This document shows positions 23,401 through 38,400 of a stretch of DNA of 64,000 nt, piece by piece. The DNA lies in the NCBI GenBank assembly GCA_949126835.1, contig OX421509.1, positions 8,702,911 through 8,766,910 on the forward strand. Direction: 5' to 3'. A program made the translations under genes and the position numbers. A model generated the notes under the pieces. That model ran no database searches and was not told the origin of the DNA. It saw only the letters and a list, made by a program, of their open reading frames with translations. The DNA is from Anisus vortex (Eukaryota > Mollusca > Gastropoda > Planorbidae). The first letter of the stretch is position 1. Every line of letters begins with the position of its first letter.

Positions 23401-26400
23401 TGAAAGGGACATCACTCTATTTTGTTTTTAATGGTGCTCCAGTTCATAACTTTTAACTCATATGTGAAACATTCTTTAAAAAAATAAATTATTGTCGATG
23501 AAAAATTCTTTTTGGGGACCATTTCAAATTTATACATTTTACTTTTGTCCCGATTTGTGAAACGGCTTAGGCGCCCATAGTGGACAAACATATATATATA
23601 TATATAAACAAACTCATGGTTATTATATATATTGATTAGTCTTCTATATTATGAGCAAATTTTCATTTTTCTTTTGTTAGAAACAAACAAAAAAACTTGA
23701 ACTAAGGGAGCTAACCTTTTCCTCTTCATCCTGTGCCCTTGCTTCCTGTTTCATCTCCTCCATGTTTTCATCTACATCTGTAGTCCCTTGTAGAGTAATC
23801 AAGGCTGAAATACAAAATATTGTGATCTCTTTTTAATAATAATAATGTTTATTTATATAGCGCTTCTATCCAAGCTATTTTAGCATGCTCAATGCTATTT
23901 TAGCATGCTCAGTGCGCTTTAAAAGATTATTACGTCCTCTAGTCCTAGAACTCCTGCAGGGTAGCAGGGATTGGCCAGTGGCAGAGATAGAACCTGCAAC
24001 ATGTCAGTTGGTTTTGGTTGACAGTCCGGTGAACTAACCGCAGGACCAGTCGGCTTTCTTTATTTAAAGCTTGGCCCAGGGTTATCAATCCTAAAAACTC
24101 CTAAATGTTTCAACAAATGTCTTAATACTAACCGGTAGTGTATAATATAGGCAGTCTCAAAGTGAATATTTCATGTGTGGATGTTATTCGGTGCCCTCTA
24201 GAAAAAAGAATAATTCAAGAAACAGCAGCACTCTAAGAGCTGAGAACTCCATTTCGTTTTCAAAATAAATATATTCTTTATTTTGCTTTGTCCACTGATG
24301 TGAAATTCACAAACTTTCTATGACTTTACCTGTTTGAGCCCTGTCTAAAACAAGATTGATCTATATATAATATATATTATGTTGAATGTATGGTCCTTTT
24401 TGATGCCAACTGACTAATGTAGAGATACATGACCCTGTTGACTTATATTTCACTTTTGCGATTTTTCGTTACAACATGTGCTATTCATATTATAGTGAGG
24501 ATGTTAAGGTTTATGTTAAGGTTTATGTCATCTACAGAGACCTAAGCTACATAAAGCTGAAGTTATGAGCCATTTGCTCTTCATGTCCTTGTTAACCTGG
24601 GTGATGCTGGGTAAATGTAGCCTAGTTTATCATAAACTTAACTAAACAAGGATGAAGAAAAAAATATAAGATATGTTATCTCTGCCTCTTTAAAATCTGT
24701 TGGTTCTTACATAAGACAGTAATTTAATTTAAAAATAATTTAAAGATGATCTGTCATTGAGAAAAGGTCAGTATTGTGGTCGTGGTGACGGTTCTATGGT
24801 TCCATTCCATTAGGGGGACATTGTACAAAGTTTCAGGATAGAGTTGAGGCAGTGGAAGAACAAAAATTGTCTCATTCTGAGAGAAAGTGCTTTTTCAAAG
24901 TACTTTAACAAAAGATTTGCAACATTTTCCGACATTAGGCATAATAAGAAAGACATGGGCCACACATTTGAAACATTTATTTTCATTATAAAGACAATAA
25001 ATTTACGAAGATCCCTGGGGGCCTCTCAAAAAGACTTGGCAGGTCGTATTGTTGCAAGAGGTCCGCCTGTTACACACCCCTGCCTTAAGCTCACTGTCAA
25101 ACTTTGTTGAAAAAAAACAACTCTCTATCTCAGGACTAACAACGTTTTAAGCTATAAACCCATACTATGTAATTACATTTTTTTTAACATTGTGATTTGT
25201 TTTCAATGTGGGTGGATATTTCAAACATTAAAATTTGTTTTCTTCAATCTACCAAAATCATCAGTTATTCCACAACACCATAGAGCTTCTAATTCAGTTT
25301 TAATTAACTTTATTAATGATTTAAATAAGTTTTCAGACTCTTTGGCTCATCTAGTTGTATAAAAATTCCATATATGGCCCAATGGCAAATAAATGTAGCC
25401 CACCCCAGAGTTATTCACATTAATTGAACCATCTAGAACGTAAACTATTTTACATATTCATAGATAATAACTTCTATTAAAAAAAAATCATGTTCTTTTT
25501 TTTTCTCAATTGTTTATATGGAAAGTATTCCATCAAGCATTCATCACAGTCCTTGTTGCCTAATTCTTTAAAGTTGATTACATACATCAGTTTCTGTGGC
25601 CACGGCATGCTAGTGTATGTTTGGCCAGCACAATGCCCAGCCGCCTTTACTTTAACCTAAAGTAGTGTCAGGTACCCATCAGAGCTGGGTAAACTCCGAG
25701 ACACCCTCAAGTCCCAGGCAAAAAATCCTAGCCTCCACTGGGATTCAAACCCAGAACCTTTAGATCACCATTCGAATGTGCTGCCGCTCTGCCACAGTGC
25801 CAATAGGTAGGCAGAAACTGGTGAACAGTTTGGTCCGAAGGGTAATTTACTTTTACACACATCAGTGAAGGTAAAAACGAAACAACAAAAAAAAAACACT
25901 CTCACTCACCCAGTTTGGCTTCTGCCTCTTTGTGCCTTGATATCAGCAGATATCTCGGGCTCTCAGGGCAGAAGGGCAGCACCACCAACTGAAACAAACA
26001 AGGAAATATGGCTAGACCTGCGAAATGGAAACAAACAGTTTTTTTTTTTTAAACAGCCATGCGTTAGACATGTATACTGGAAGATATATCTGACTAAACA
26101 AATATCCTACAAAAAAATAGAAGAAGGGAAGCCAGAGGCATACCTAAGGGGGGAGAGGGGCACATGTCCCTAGGCACCAAGGTAAAGGTCAACCAAGGTA
26201 AAGGTCAACCAAGGTAAAGGGCCACCAAGGTAAAGGGACACCAAGGTAAAGGGACCCCAAGGTAAAGGGACCCCAAGGTAAAGGGACCCCAAGGTAAAGG
26301 GTCACCAAGGTAAAGGGCCACCAAGGTAAAGGGTCACCAAGGTAAAGGGCCACCAAGGTAAAGGGTCACCAAGGTAAAGGGCCACCAAGGTAAAGGGTCA

Positions 26401-29400
26401 CCAAGGTAAAGGGCCACCAACGTAAAGGGTCACCAAGGTAAAGGGACACCAACGTAAAGGGTCACCAAGGTAAAGGGTCACCAAGGTAAAGGGTCACCAA
26501 GGTAAAGGGTCACCAAGGTAAAGGGCCAACAAGGTAAAGGGACCCCAAGGTAAAGGGACCCCTAGGTAAAGGGACCCCAAGGTAAAGGGTCACCAAAATG
26601 AAACTTAGAATCTTACATTCATACAAATGTGATTGAAATGGGAGATGACAGCAGGCACCAATTTTATTGTTTGTCCCCCGAACGCAAATACCCAGCTACG
26701 CCTCTGAAGGAAACATATAATTGATGCTTATCTTGAAAATTTTCATCTGATGATTATATAATTTATTTACTCTGAGGAGTTTTTTTTTTAAAAAGGTGTA
26801 TTATATATATATCATCATCCTTATATATTAACTCTCCCAGTACCAGGCCAATATTTGTTTTCAACAGTAAAATTCCTGCTCTTTCACAACTAAAAAAGAT
26901 AGTAACTCATGACTGCCAACATGTGCTTGAAAGAAAACCCAGAATGTTGATGAAAAGAAAACGCAGAAAAACACAGGGATTGTGTATCAAATGTTTGTGT
27001 AATATAACTTTTCTTTCTAAAACCCAAAAACAAATTTATTTTCCCAAACTAAATCACCAAAATTCTTGATTTTCCATACACAACACAAAAGAAAAATTGG
27101 GCTAGCAATGGAAAGGGTTAAACGCCAGAGTCAGACATTTTGTACTGTTTCTGTCACAGTGATGGGGGTCACAGGGGAGACAAAACACTACTTATAGCTT
27201 CACAGTTTTCCACAAGTTATCTACACCTGAACATTGCTAACAACTCACTGGAAATTTAGTTTTTGGTGGCAATCATGAGTACCCAAGTGAAAGACACTTA
27301 AGGGGGGTGGGGGGGGGGGTGTAACAAAAGAAGAGGAAGAAGCTGAAAAAAATGGTGGGAGTTGCTCACCTAAAAGCAGGTTCCAGAGATCCGTGTTTCC
27401 GAGGACTTCCGGAAAGCCCAGTATCTGAGACACGAGGAGCCCGAAAGTGATCCCGAGCTGGTGTAGAACGCCCAGAGCACCCCTGATGTTTGGGGTTGAT
27501 ATTTCAGACAAGTACAGGGGCGTCAGACCAGTGTACAACCCTATGAGAAACAATAATGATAAAAGTAACAATCAACATATTACAAATTATACAAAATTAT
27601 TTCCAAAATATTAAACGCCTAATAATTTTTTAAAAATATACTTTTTTTCCACCTGTAAAATAAAGTAGTTAAGTAATCCCATCAGACCAAATTTATCCAA
27701 AGGGCCAGTGAAGCTGCGTCCACCAGTTTCTGTGACCATGGCATACTGGAGAATTGTGTGGCCAGCACAATGCCCAGCCGCTTTCCATTGCCCCCAACTA
27801 ATGTCAGGTACCTGTCAGAGCTGGGAAAACTCAGTGACATTCTCCGGAATCAGAAACAAATCCAAGCCTTCACCAGGATTCGAACCCAGGACATTCGGTA
27901 CGCCAGCCAAACAGGGTGTGGCTCGGTTACCGTGCCCCAAAAGTCTAACTGTAAGCTTGTGATAAAAAAATTATTTTAAGATATAAGTAATGTTACAGAT
28001 TTTTTTTAATGCTATAACTATAACGTTTTTGATTACCAGCTCTTGGCCACATTGTGTACTTATTATATCCATTGTATACTTATATATTAACATGTATAAG
28101 TTCTTAAAGATGATAAAAGTAATCCATCATGATTGCTTCCCTTGATTTCTTTTATATTATCAACTTTCAAGAGACTGACTTCTTAGGAAAAAAAAAAGGT
28201 TTATATGTCAAAACAATCATCATCAAGGAAAGACAATTAAGACAAGTACAGCAGACGCGTTGCAGACAAACTTTTTTAGACTCTTTGACCAATCACAACA
28301 GAGCTGTCAGTCCGTGCGACCTACCGCAGTTGAATCCAATGACGAACCTCCCCACAATGATCATCTCGTAGGACTCCGCCAGGACACTGAAGTACATCAG
28401 CGAAGCACCCACAATCCCCGGCACAGCATTCAGCATCAGGCCAAACTTCCTGCAAGAAGCAAAAAAAAGTCGTCAGATGCAGCTTTAAAAACATCAAAAA
28501 CTCCAACCAGTTTATATTCAGGACCCTCTGTTCAAGCGTTTCCAAAAACTCTTCCTGTCCACAACCTTGTTTTTTTATGTACTTCTTTTCCATGAAAATA
28601 TATTTTGGCCATACTAGCCTATTTGTAAAAGTAAAGTACCCTTCGGACCAAACTGATCATAGGGCTGGATATACAGCTTTGACCAGTTTCTGTGGCCACG
28701 GCATAAGAGGGGATTTGTGGCCAGCACAATGCCAAAGTCCAGCCGCCTTTACTTTACCACAATTAGTGTCGGGTACCCATCAGGGCTGGGTTGACTGAAG
28801 GGCACCACCCTCAAGTCCCGGGGAAAAATCCTAGCCTGCACCAGGATTCGAACCCAGAACCTTCGGATCACAAGTCAAACGCGCAGCTGCTCGGCTACCA
28901 TGCCCCATACTAGCCTATAAGAAAGAGATGAATTTCCACATGAGAGACTAGTGTAGTAGTCTAAACTGGGGGCGGGGGGGGGGCTGTACTGGGGGGTGGG
29001 GGCTGTACTGGGGGGGGGGGGCTGTAGCTAAAATCGGCTTTAAATTTCACAAAATATACTGTTAGAGGTAATCTGAATCAGGTTTCACAACAACCTATAA
29101 TAATTTAGCTGTTGTGGCTAGGCACCTGGTTGCCAACCTGTTCTATTGAATGTTTACTGTTGCGGGCAGAAGCAAAGCCAGGATTTTTATTCAGGGGAGT
29201 GGCCTGAAGTTTTGTTTGTTTGACAACCATTTACCCAAATTGTTCGCCAATTTAACTGAATTTTGTTGTTAAAGAATTGTTTGAACAATTTTTCTCTTCT
29301 CAGAAGTTCATGGAAAGAGGTTAGCCCCCCCCCCCCCCCTGCCCCACCTTGGCGGCTTCGCCTATGTTTGTATGTGTGTACGTACAAATGTATAGGTCCA

Positions 29401-32400
29401 GCATGGATATTTGTGAGTCAAGTAAAATTCATGTCAATATGATTTGTCTAAAAAAATACGCTGTAAGTTCTATTTTTTATTAAAGCTGTTTTAGGTGAAC
29501 CCTGAACTTTGTTGTATTGTCATTGTGCTCAAGTTCTAACAATTTAGTGTCTTTATCGTGACATTTGATCATTTGGTCCACAATGGGTTAATACTTTTCA
29601 ATTTTATTGCTGCTCCACCACAGAAATACAACAAACTGCCTGCACTGACTGACCTGTTAAGGATGGGTTGTTTTATTGTATGAGCCTTTGTTACATGTCT
29701 ATATTCACAATTTTTGTCTCTGTATGCGAATAGTGTGTTTTATAACATGAATTTAACAATTCATTGACTCTGGCCTTCATAAGGGTTGAGGCAGATGGAG
29801 GTTGGAAAGAAAGGTGAACAGTTGGTATGAGAGTTGCTTCCCTTGTATGCATAACAGATGTTTGTAGATGTCTCTACAATATCAGCTGTATTAAAACTAT
29901 TAAGCATTTAAACTGAATATATTATGTTGAATTACTGTAAAGTTTGCTGTGCTGACTTCTGTATTTGAAAAAAAGATTTATAGCTTCCACACAATAAACA
30001 AACATGTGACTATACTACAGTTGCATGCAGGAACAAACCTTCCAAACTTTTCCGCCCACCATCCGGCGAGGATTCCACCCAGGCAGCCCCCAGCCGCAAA
30101 CATCGACACGATGACAGCAAACATGTTGGTGATCTTCTCCTTGCTCATCGGCTCTCCTGTCCTCCTGTCTTCAGTTTCATTTAGAAAGCCTTTAATGCTC
30201 TACAAAACAGACAGTTTAAGGATTTCAAAATTATGAAGCTGAACAAGAGCAGAGATCAATATATTGTGTAGAACGGCTAACATTTTGAGCCAAGTGGTGG
30301 ACATTGCTGGTCATGCATTTTAACATTGTACATACAGCTGACCATACACATGAACACTGGACACAGTAAATATCTATTAATTATTAGCTATGGCTATTAG
30401 GTCCTATTTCACTGATCTCTAAAAAGAATGGATTAGGCTCGGAAGTAACATTCTTGAGCAAATTTCCGCCATTTTGTTTATACTGTCACTGATCAATAAA
30501 TGTATATATAATTACCGTGAGTTTGTTTATTTATTTAGATGTTTGTTTCTGCTCTATATTCTCCTAAGCCGTTTGACTAATCGGGTTATAAGTTAAATGT
30601 ATAAATTGGAAACGTCCTCCAAAATAAAGTGTTGTTTTTTTAACAATATTTCTTAATTCGTTAATTTATTTTAAAAATAAACTTAGACCTATTACTAATC
30701 ACCGTATGTTAAGGTTATACAATGGGCGCAATTTCCAATTGATGTCCCTTTGAAATGCTTTCAAATTGAGTGTGTGTTCGGGACCGGGTTTTTCCGTACT
30801 GCGAAATATTGCTGTCTACTTTTTTTTATTATTAACTTTTTATATTGTTTGGTTTTTTTTTTCTTTTGATCGCATTATTGTTAGTTTCATATTATTAATA
30901 AGAAGTCAGAAGCTTGACAGCAACAATCCATTAGCATTTGTATAAAATGGCAGCAACATAGATTCCGTTCTGATCTATTTATAGATCAGTGGCACAGTAA
31001 GTTTTAGACACAATTTTGTTTATATCGGTAAGTGCAGTGGAAATATTTAGTTTTTCCTTTCTTCTATAGATCAGTGCTTTTCTTCACTTTGCTCAAACCA
31101 ATTTATTAAGAAGGCGCAATCCATTCTTTTTATAGATCAGTGTCCTATTCCCATGAAAAACATTAAAGACCAAGTGAAGAGCTTTTTATCAAAATTGAGT
31201 TAACATTTGATTTTGATAGTAAATAGTGTATTCAGTATCTAAATGTTAAAAAAAAACATTTATACAAAATATCAAAGATACATTTTAAGTAATTAGTTCA
31301 ATATTTGCACTTAAATGTGTGTGTTTTTCAGAAGATTACTCCAAATCTCGTAGCCATTTGAGATGTTTTTATTTCCGGCAATATAGGAAAGTGACGTAAC
31401 ATAAAGGATTCCGACTAGGAAAAATGAATATTGTCACGTGTTTTGAATCTATTGCCACATGTTTTGAATCTTTTCCGGGTTCTTATTTTTAACAAAATGG
31501 TTAAATATAGATTTATAGCGTCTATTTTTATTTATTTATTTCCCTTGTGATACGTCACTGCCGTATGAGGCTATTCCAAATCTCGTTCCTTTGAGAAAAA
31601 CCTCTTCACTTGGTCTTTAAAATCTGGACCAATGTCTAAACATGGCTGGTCTGCATACATTTGAATATCACATTTAGTGGTGGCATATAAACCAAGATAA
31701 ATTATCACTTTCTACAAAACAATTATATCAAGACAAAGGAAGAAAAATCTGGGCCAAGTGGATAAAGTGGTCAATTTTATTTTTTGCTTCAGCCAGTGAC
31801 AAGGCACCTTGATGAGGGACCAGCAGTAATGGACACACCAAAGGTCTTTTGTTCTAGCCCAGGTCAAAAAAAGGATTTCCTTAATGTCCTGTGTACAGTT
31901 TTCTTTAGTGTACCCACTAGTGCTGGATAAACAGTCTTGAGGTAGAGGAAAGCAAAGACCCCCCCCCTCCCCTGGGCATAATGCCAGTCACCCTCTTTAG
32001 AGCCACTATAGCAGGGGTCGACAACCTACGGAACGTGTGCCAGACATGGCACGAAGAGCGATTTTAAACAGCACGCGAAAGGCTCTGAAAAAGAGAAATC
32101 AAGCCTGTTCTACAAGAAAAGAGTAGGATTGACTTTAATTTTTTCCAGGGGGGGCTAAACTTTCGCGTAACAAAAATGTACCAAATACCAGGGGGGGGGG
32201 GGGGGGGGCTGAACTTTCGCGTGGCAAAGATTTACCAAATTTTTAGCGAATTTAGTACATATTTTGTAAAAAATCAGTTAAAAAAGATTTTTTTTTAATT
32301 CCAGCTTCGCCCCTGGTTGGCGCGCTGAATGAATTAAAAATCCTACTTCAGCACACTGTTATCAAAAGGTTGCCGACCTCTACACTGTATCATGATACAT

Positions 32401-35400
32401 ACAAAACTTTCCAAAGTCCCAGACAAGTAGTTGTAAGTAGTAGTAGAAATCCTGTCTGACCAAATTCGTCCACAGGGCTGGTGAAGCAGCGTTCACCACA
32501 TTATACAAGGGGATTGCGTGGCCAGCACAATGCACAGTCGAATTTAATTTGCCCCCACTAATGTTAGATACCCATCCGAATAGGGAGGACTCAGGGACAC
32601 CCTCCAGACCCGGGAACCGAGTCCTGGCCCCCCACCAGGATGTAAACCCAGTGACCTTCAGTAGGCCAGCCAAACATGCTTCCCCTCCGCCACCTTTCCC
32701 GTAAACCAAGCTGAGTTCAGCTTAAACTTTAAGCCGATACAGGAGTATAATGAGAATAATTAGCTGATGCAACAACCGTTGTTTCCCACAGCAAATATTC
32801 AAAAACAGCTCATAGGGGAAGTAATCAATAGGCCTCGCTCGGCAAGCTGTGTTTTGACAGGTGATCCATTTTTACACTATGCAAGCAGGTTTAATGATCA
32901 TCACTCGAGCAGTTATAGGTGTTGCATGCCTGTTTGTTGCATTTTTTTTCTTCTTCTTCTTTCATCATTAGGGGTTCCCAAATTATCTGGACACATTTAT
33001 AACAACAGAATTGGTATTCAGGGAGGGATGCAGATCTTCAAAGGAACCCAAGAGAGTGTTAAAGTCATTCAGCATCAAGAAGGTTCATGACACCTGGGGA
33101 TTAAACTTCAAAGGTGTTTTCAGGTTGACATTTAAGCGTTTGGGGATGGGGAGGGCGGGGGAACGGGTATGTGTGAACCCCTCATTTGTGTGCATACTTT
33201 ATTTCTTTCAACTCACACAGATTCAAATTATTTGTAAACATTAACATTAGTCATTTAACATTACATGCTTGAGGCACGGTGACAGAAGCGCATTCGACTG
33301 GCGTACCGAAGGTCTTGGGTTCAAATCCTGAAGGCCAGGATTGCTTTTCCCCGGAGACTTGAGGGTGTCCCTGAGTCTACCCAGCTCCTGATGGGTAGCT
33401 GACATTAGTTGGGGCGGCTGGGTATTGTGCTGGCCACACATTCCCTAGTATGCCGTGGCCACAGAAACTGGTGAACGATGCCATGGGAGTTTTTTTAATT
33501 GAAATATTTTTCAGGCTGCTTTGCCAAATTATTTTTTGGATGATAATCACCAACTTCCCATACTACGGTCAGTTTGACCAAACTTTCAGAAACCCTATGA
33601 ACCCTGATTAATTAATTTACAAAAAGCGTTTACTTTAAATTTTAAAAAAATGTTGTGTATCCTCTTTCAGACCATTAAATATACATTAGGAGTATTTAAT
33701 CGATTTATTCCATTACCCAGGCCACATCATTCAAGATGGAGTCACAAGCATTACCCACTGCCAACTAAGAGTCAAATCAATTCCATCACAGTTGTCTTGA
33801 TTTTACCAAAAATAAGCCGAGGCGTACTTAAAATAAATGTAGAAGACACACACACTGGCTAAGGGCTCACCTCCTCAGGGGAATTAATGACCCCGGTGTT
33901 GAAGCCAAACTGGAACGACCCGAGCACTGCCCCGAACACGGCCAGGCATAGCTTGAGTGACACCCCCTGCAACAGAAACATTACAGAATGATGGTTACAA
34001 ATACTGCAATGGATATTTCAACATCAAGTCTGTAGCCTTTAAACATTAAAAAAGCATTGACCACAACAGATGGATGATCTGTAGCCTTTAAACATCTGAC
34101 AGATGATAGTCTGTAGCCTTTAAACATCTGACTTGCCAGTCAAAGGCAAGACGAGTTTAAAGAACCAACTTTCTATCAGGGTTGAGACGATTTAAATCAA
34201 CTGATTTAAACTGATTTCAATCAGATGAATAAACATCATAAATAAACCATTAAAAAAGGTTTAACAGATATTGTTAATTATTTTTTGTTTTAATTAATCC
34301 ATTAATGTTTTAAGTATACATTTTCTATTGAACATATTTACAAGAATCCCTAGAATAAAATAATGATTAAAACTTTCCGTTCAGGGACAACTGCCAATGT
34401 CAGCCAATTTGTAAACGGAATTCAGAAGTTCACCCTTGCTTATTAAAATGTACAAACTCTAAATACTAGCAATCACAAAAATAATATAATTTATACATTA
34501 TTAACCCCTTAAATACCGTGGACGTCAAATTGGCGTCATCATTTCACTGCTCTTAAATACAGAGGACGTCACATCGACGTCATAAATAAACAAAAAAGTA
34601 ATGGTAAGAAATAAGCAAAGTCAGCAAATATTTACATTAAAAACCTGTGGTTGTTAAAGGGTTAACCAAATAGAATTTTTGTCTTAGATATTTAAATAAA
34701 ATGTCTGTTGAAATAAAATATCTGTTGTTGTTAAAGTAATTAGCAATTTGATAAAGTTAAAGTCCCTGTGGGTAAAAAAGGAAAACAGAACTAAATGTAT
34801 CGACTGTGGACAATTATAATGAGTCAATTGAATTTGATTGGTAAAATATAACGAGAGATTTCAACTTGGGAAGACAATTTTATAATTGTTTAAAATTTAT
34901 TTTTTTATTCTATTTAAATCGACAGTTTTTTTTTTTTGGATTTAAATTGATTTTGATTGATCACTTTCTAATTTAAAGATTATTCTCAGATTTTAATGTA
35001 TATTAATTATTTTAAAGTAAAAAAAATGTAGGCCTACATTACTGTTAATGCAAAAAATAGGACAATTAAAAATAATAAATAATTTTTCAACCCAAATGTT
35101 TTTTTTACTTGCGACATAGAAGTTGATAAATGTCAAACGACCGAAGCTGGGTTCACTTCTGTATTCCAACATTTGTATTTCACTCTGTGCTGCTATAAGC
35201 CATAAATCATTGCAAAAACTAAATTTGTGTTTCTCAACTCTGAACTGTGGCTAAGAATTTTTGCCTTCCATTTTAAACAGTTTATAACTTTAAAAAGACA
35301 CAGTCTCAGAGACCCACCAGACAGTAGAAACATATTGGGGATGTTTCTTTTTTCTAGCAAGAGGTTGGTATAGAACCTATGCTCTTTATCTCATCTATTA

Positions 35401-38400
35401 CAGACGCTCCTTCTATAAAGAGGGTTATTGCGTTCTGCGCTCATCCGTGGTCCGAGTCTAGTCTTGCATTTTTTTTAGTGCTTTAAATGATGTTAAGTTA
35501 CTGGTTTTCCAGGTTTGGTCAGGTAACCCATTCCATGCCCGGATGCCACAATAAATATACACAAGATAGCTGAATACTTTCAAAAAATTCAGAAAACTAT
35601 TGAGTAACAAGTCAAATGATAATTAAACAACCTAAAAAAACTAAAGTATTTACCATAAGTACTTTATAAATACATTTGTACATGTTACATGTATGGTACA
35701 TTTTTAATTTACCTTCCTAAGATTTTACCCTATTTCACCCATAAGTAAGAAAAAACAAACCAAAGTCTATTGAATATAAAGGTACATAATTAATAATTAG
35801 GCTTATTAATAAAAATATCACTGAAGACCTTAATGGCTTAGAGATATCAGTCCGTGAATAGCTATAAACAAAACAGCTGTATTATTGATTATATTATATA
35901 AAGAAAGAAAATGCACACAAAGTAAATCGTAAGTTAACCATATTGTTTTGTTGTTCAAATGCCTTTTTCTAATGCATTAGTCTTCTGAAGATTTTGCCCT
36001 TTGAAACCTAAAAAGAAAGAAAAAAGGCACAGAAAACACATGAGAGCAGGATTAATCATTTAATCACGAGCGTTCAATGAGGAATTACCAGTGCGCACCA
36101 TTAAGTACACAAAAAGAATAAAAAGGGTTTAAACTGATTTTGGTGGGGCGGGGGGGGGGGGGGGGTATGTGGCTGAGAATTTGAAAGAATGCACTGCCCA
36201 GAGCTTAAAAGCTACATGCAAAGTTTCAGCTCAATAGGCAAAAGGAAAATGGGTCACCAGAAAGATACAAAGGTTTGCAAAGTTAATAAAAAAGGCATAT
36301 AAAAAAAAAGAAAAAACATAGCCAGTGTTACTTCAATACAAGCAAACAGAGATTCCCCCACTTACAGTGCACTCAGGCTACATCATATGCATTACTTAAA
36401 CACAAACATTGTTCAACATTGCTTAATTGTTGTTACCCTGTCAGCATGCAATGTTTTGCTAACATGTAAATATTTACATAATGTCATAAGCATTGGACCA
36501 GTTTTTAATCAGTGCAAAGAAATGTTCCAAACCTTTTTAAATATTGGGCTGACTTTGGATCAGACGATCAATATCAAAAGGGGGGCACAAACCCAATCAC
36601 TGGGCTTATATTGGATCAATACAATTGGCCAAGACACCCTTGATGATACGACAGCATAGTACAATTACGTCAAAAGAAAAAGTAGACGAGCCTTCCGGCA
36701 CTTAAGTCTTGGGCGTAACGATGTTCAGGGATCAAGGAGGGGCGGCACACCTAAATCCTGTCTGAACGCCAGCCAACCCGCGGCACACTGATAAGGCATG
36801 CTGTGTAACGTAGGGCAAGCCTCCACAGTCAAATGCGGTGGGGGGGGGGCGCGGCTGTCCCCCTTGCGTCAGCCCAGCGGTGTGCTCTTAATGCAAGCAT
36901 TCGGTGGTTTCCACACCTCAGCATGGGTACAGAAGTGGACACCAACATTAAGCTAAACAATTTATTTGCCACAACTTTGTGCTGACAGGACCTTTTGATC
37001 TTTAACTTCTGGCCATGTAGTTAGTTATAAGGCCAATTAGTAAAAAAAATTGATATGCAGACACGTTAATAATTAACACCACAATGGTATTGACAAGTGA
37101 GTGTTGTCTTGACTGTTTCACTGTTTAAAACAGAGAGAGACAGGAAAAAAAATTCTTTTTAGGTAACGGTTAAAGAACTATATGTATTTGTGACATGACA
37201 GGTGTTCATATATTTGTCTATATATAGGTAAATACCAAAAGGTAAATGGGGAAACTATTTGATCAGCAAATACTTCTATTAGCCTCTCTAGAGACTAAGT
37301 AAACAAAGGGTAAAAACATCAAATAAAGATTTAAAATCCTATCAGTTAGGTGTTATTAGGAGGTTGCACAAAAAAAAAAAGATAGAAGATGCAGAAGACA
37401 ATAAACTGTCCAAAACACCTAAAAGTCTTTGTAATCTATTAAAGTTAAAAAGAAAAAAACAACACAGAAAAACAACCCCAAAAAACAACCCAAGAGCTAA
37501 ACAATTCAAAATAAACACTGAATAGAGAAAGAAAAAAATTTATCTGCTTGTTTGCTTTCAGAACTCAGAGCAAATAAAAAAAAAGGCCTTGAGAAGAGAA
37601 ACACACAGACAGGGGACCAGAAGGTGTCCTAAACTATTGTAGACATAGTAAAATGGTCCTTTCAAGAAAGTAGGCTACAGCTTTAAGACAACTGTAATAG
37701 CCGTTGGGTTGCCGAATCTATGGAGTGCACCAGCAAAAAGTACAAGCAATGACAGTTTGCTGGTTTTAATTTCTGATTACAAAAAACAGTATTTGGGTTT
37801 TCTTAGTTACAAATGGGGATAAGATTGTCTGTAAGAACTTAAGATCGCATGTTACAAAGTGCCTTGTCAAAATGAAAAATACTTTGGCCAAATGATTTTT
37901 CTAAATCATGGGTTTTCACAGTATGACTGTGTGGGTAAGCTATTATTACTTTAGGTATAGAAATTAAGCTTTAGTGATTTTTTTTTAGAGCCAAAGCAGA
38001 TTCATTCATACCACTGGCATTATCATAATCCCATACCTGGGTACTTATTTAGCCGCATTTTGAGACTCTCTGCATCGTGCTATGTACAATTTTTAAGAAC
38101 CACGGGCAGCGCAAAAATTATTTTTTTCCAATTGTTTGTTTTTTCTTCAAAGAGATTTTTTAAAATTGACCAATAAAGAGTTCTTTCCATTCTGGAAAGT
38201 AATATTGGTTTTGGTTGTAATATTACATTTTGGACACATACAGTGTTAAAAATCGATCATGCTTTATCCTTCGATGTATTCGTTTTTAAAATTACCGAAT
38301 ATGTCAGACCAAAACAGTAACCCTTTGAAAAGCCTAGGTTTTTATGGTTGGATACGGTAATTGGTAGTTCTTCGATACTTTGCACCTCACTATTTTAGGT

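Noticed and set aside
25910..25988. Shorter version of GLUT exon 6
   Set aside because: It does not fit the phase of exon 5 and loses conserved TM6 residues; kept only as a possible alternative acceptor.
26172..26597. CRISPR-like array
   Set aside because: Units are contiguous 16-bp repeats without unique spacers, in a eukaryotic intron.
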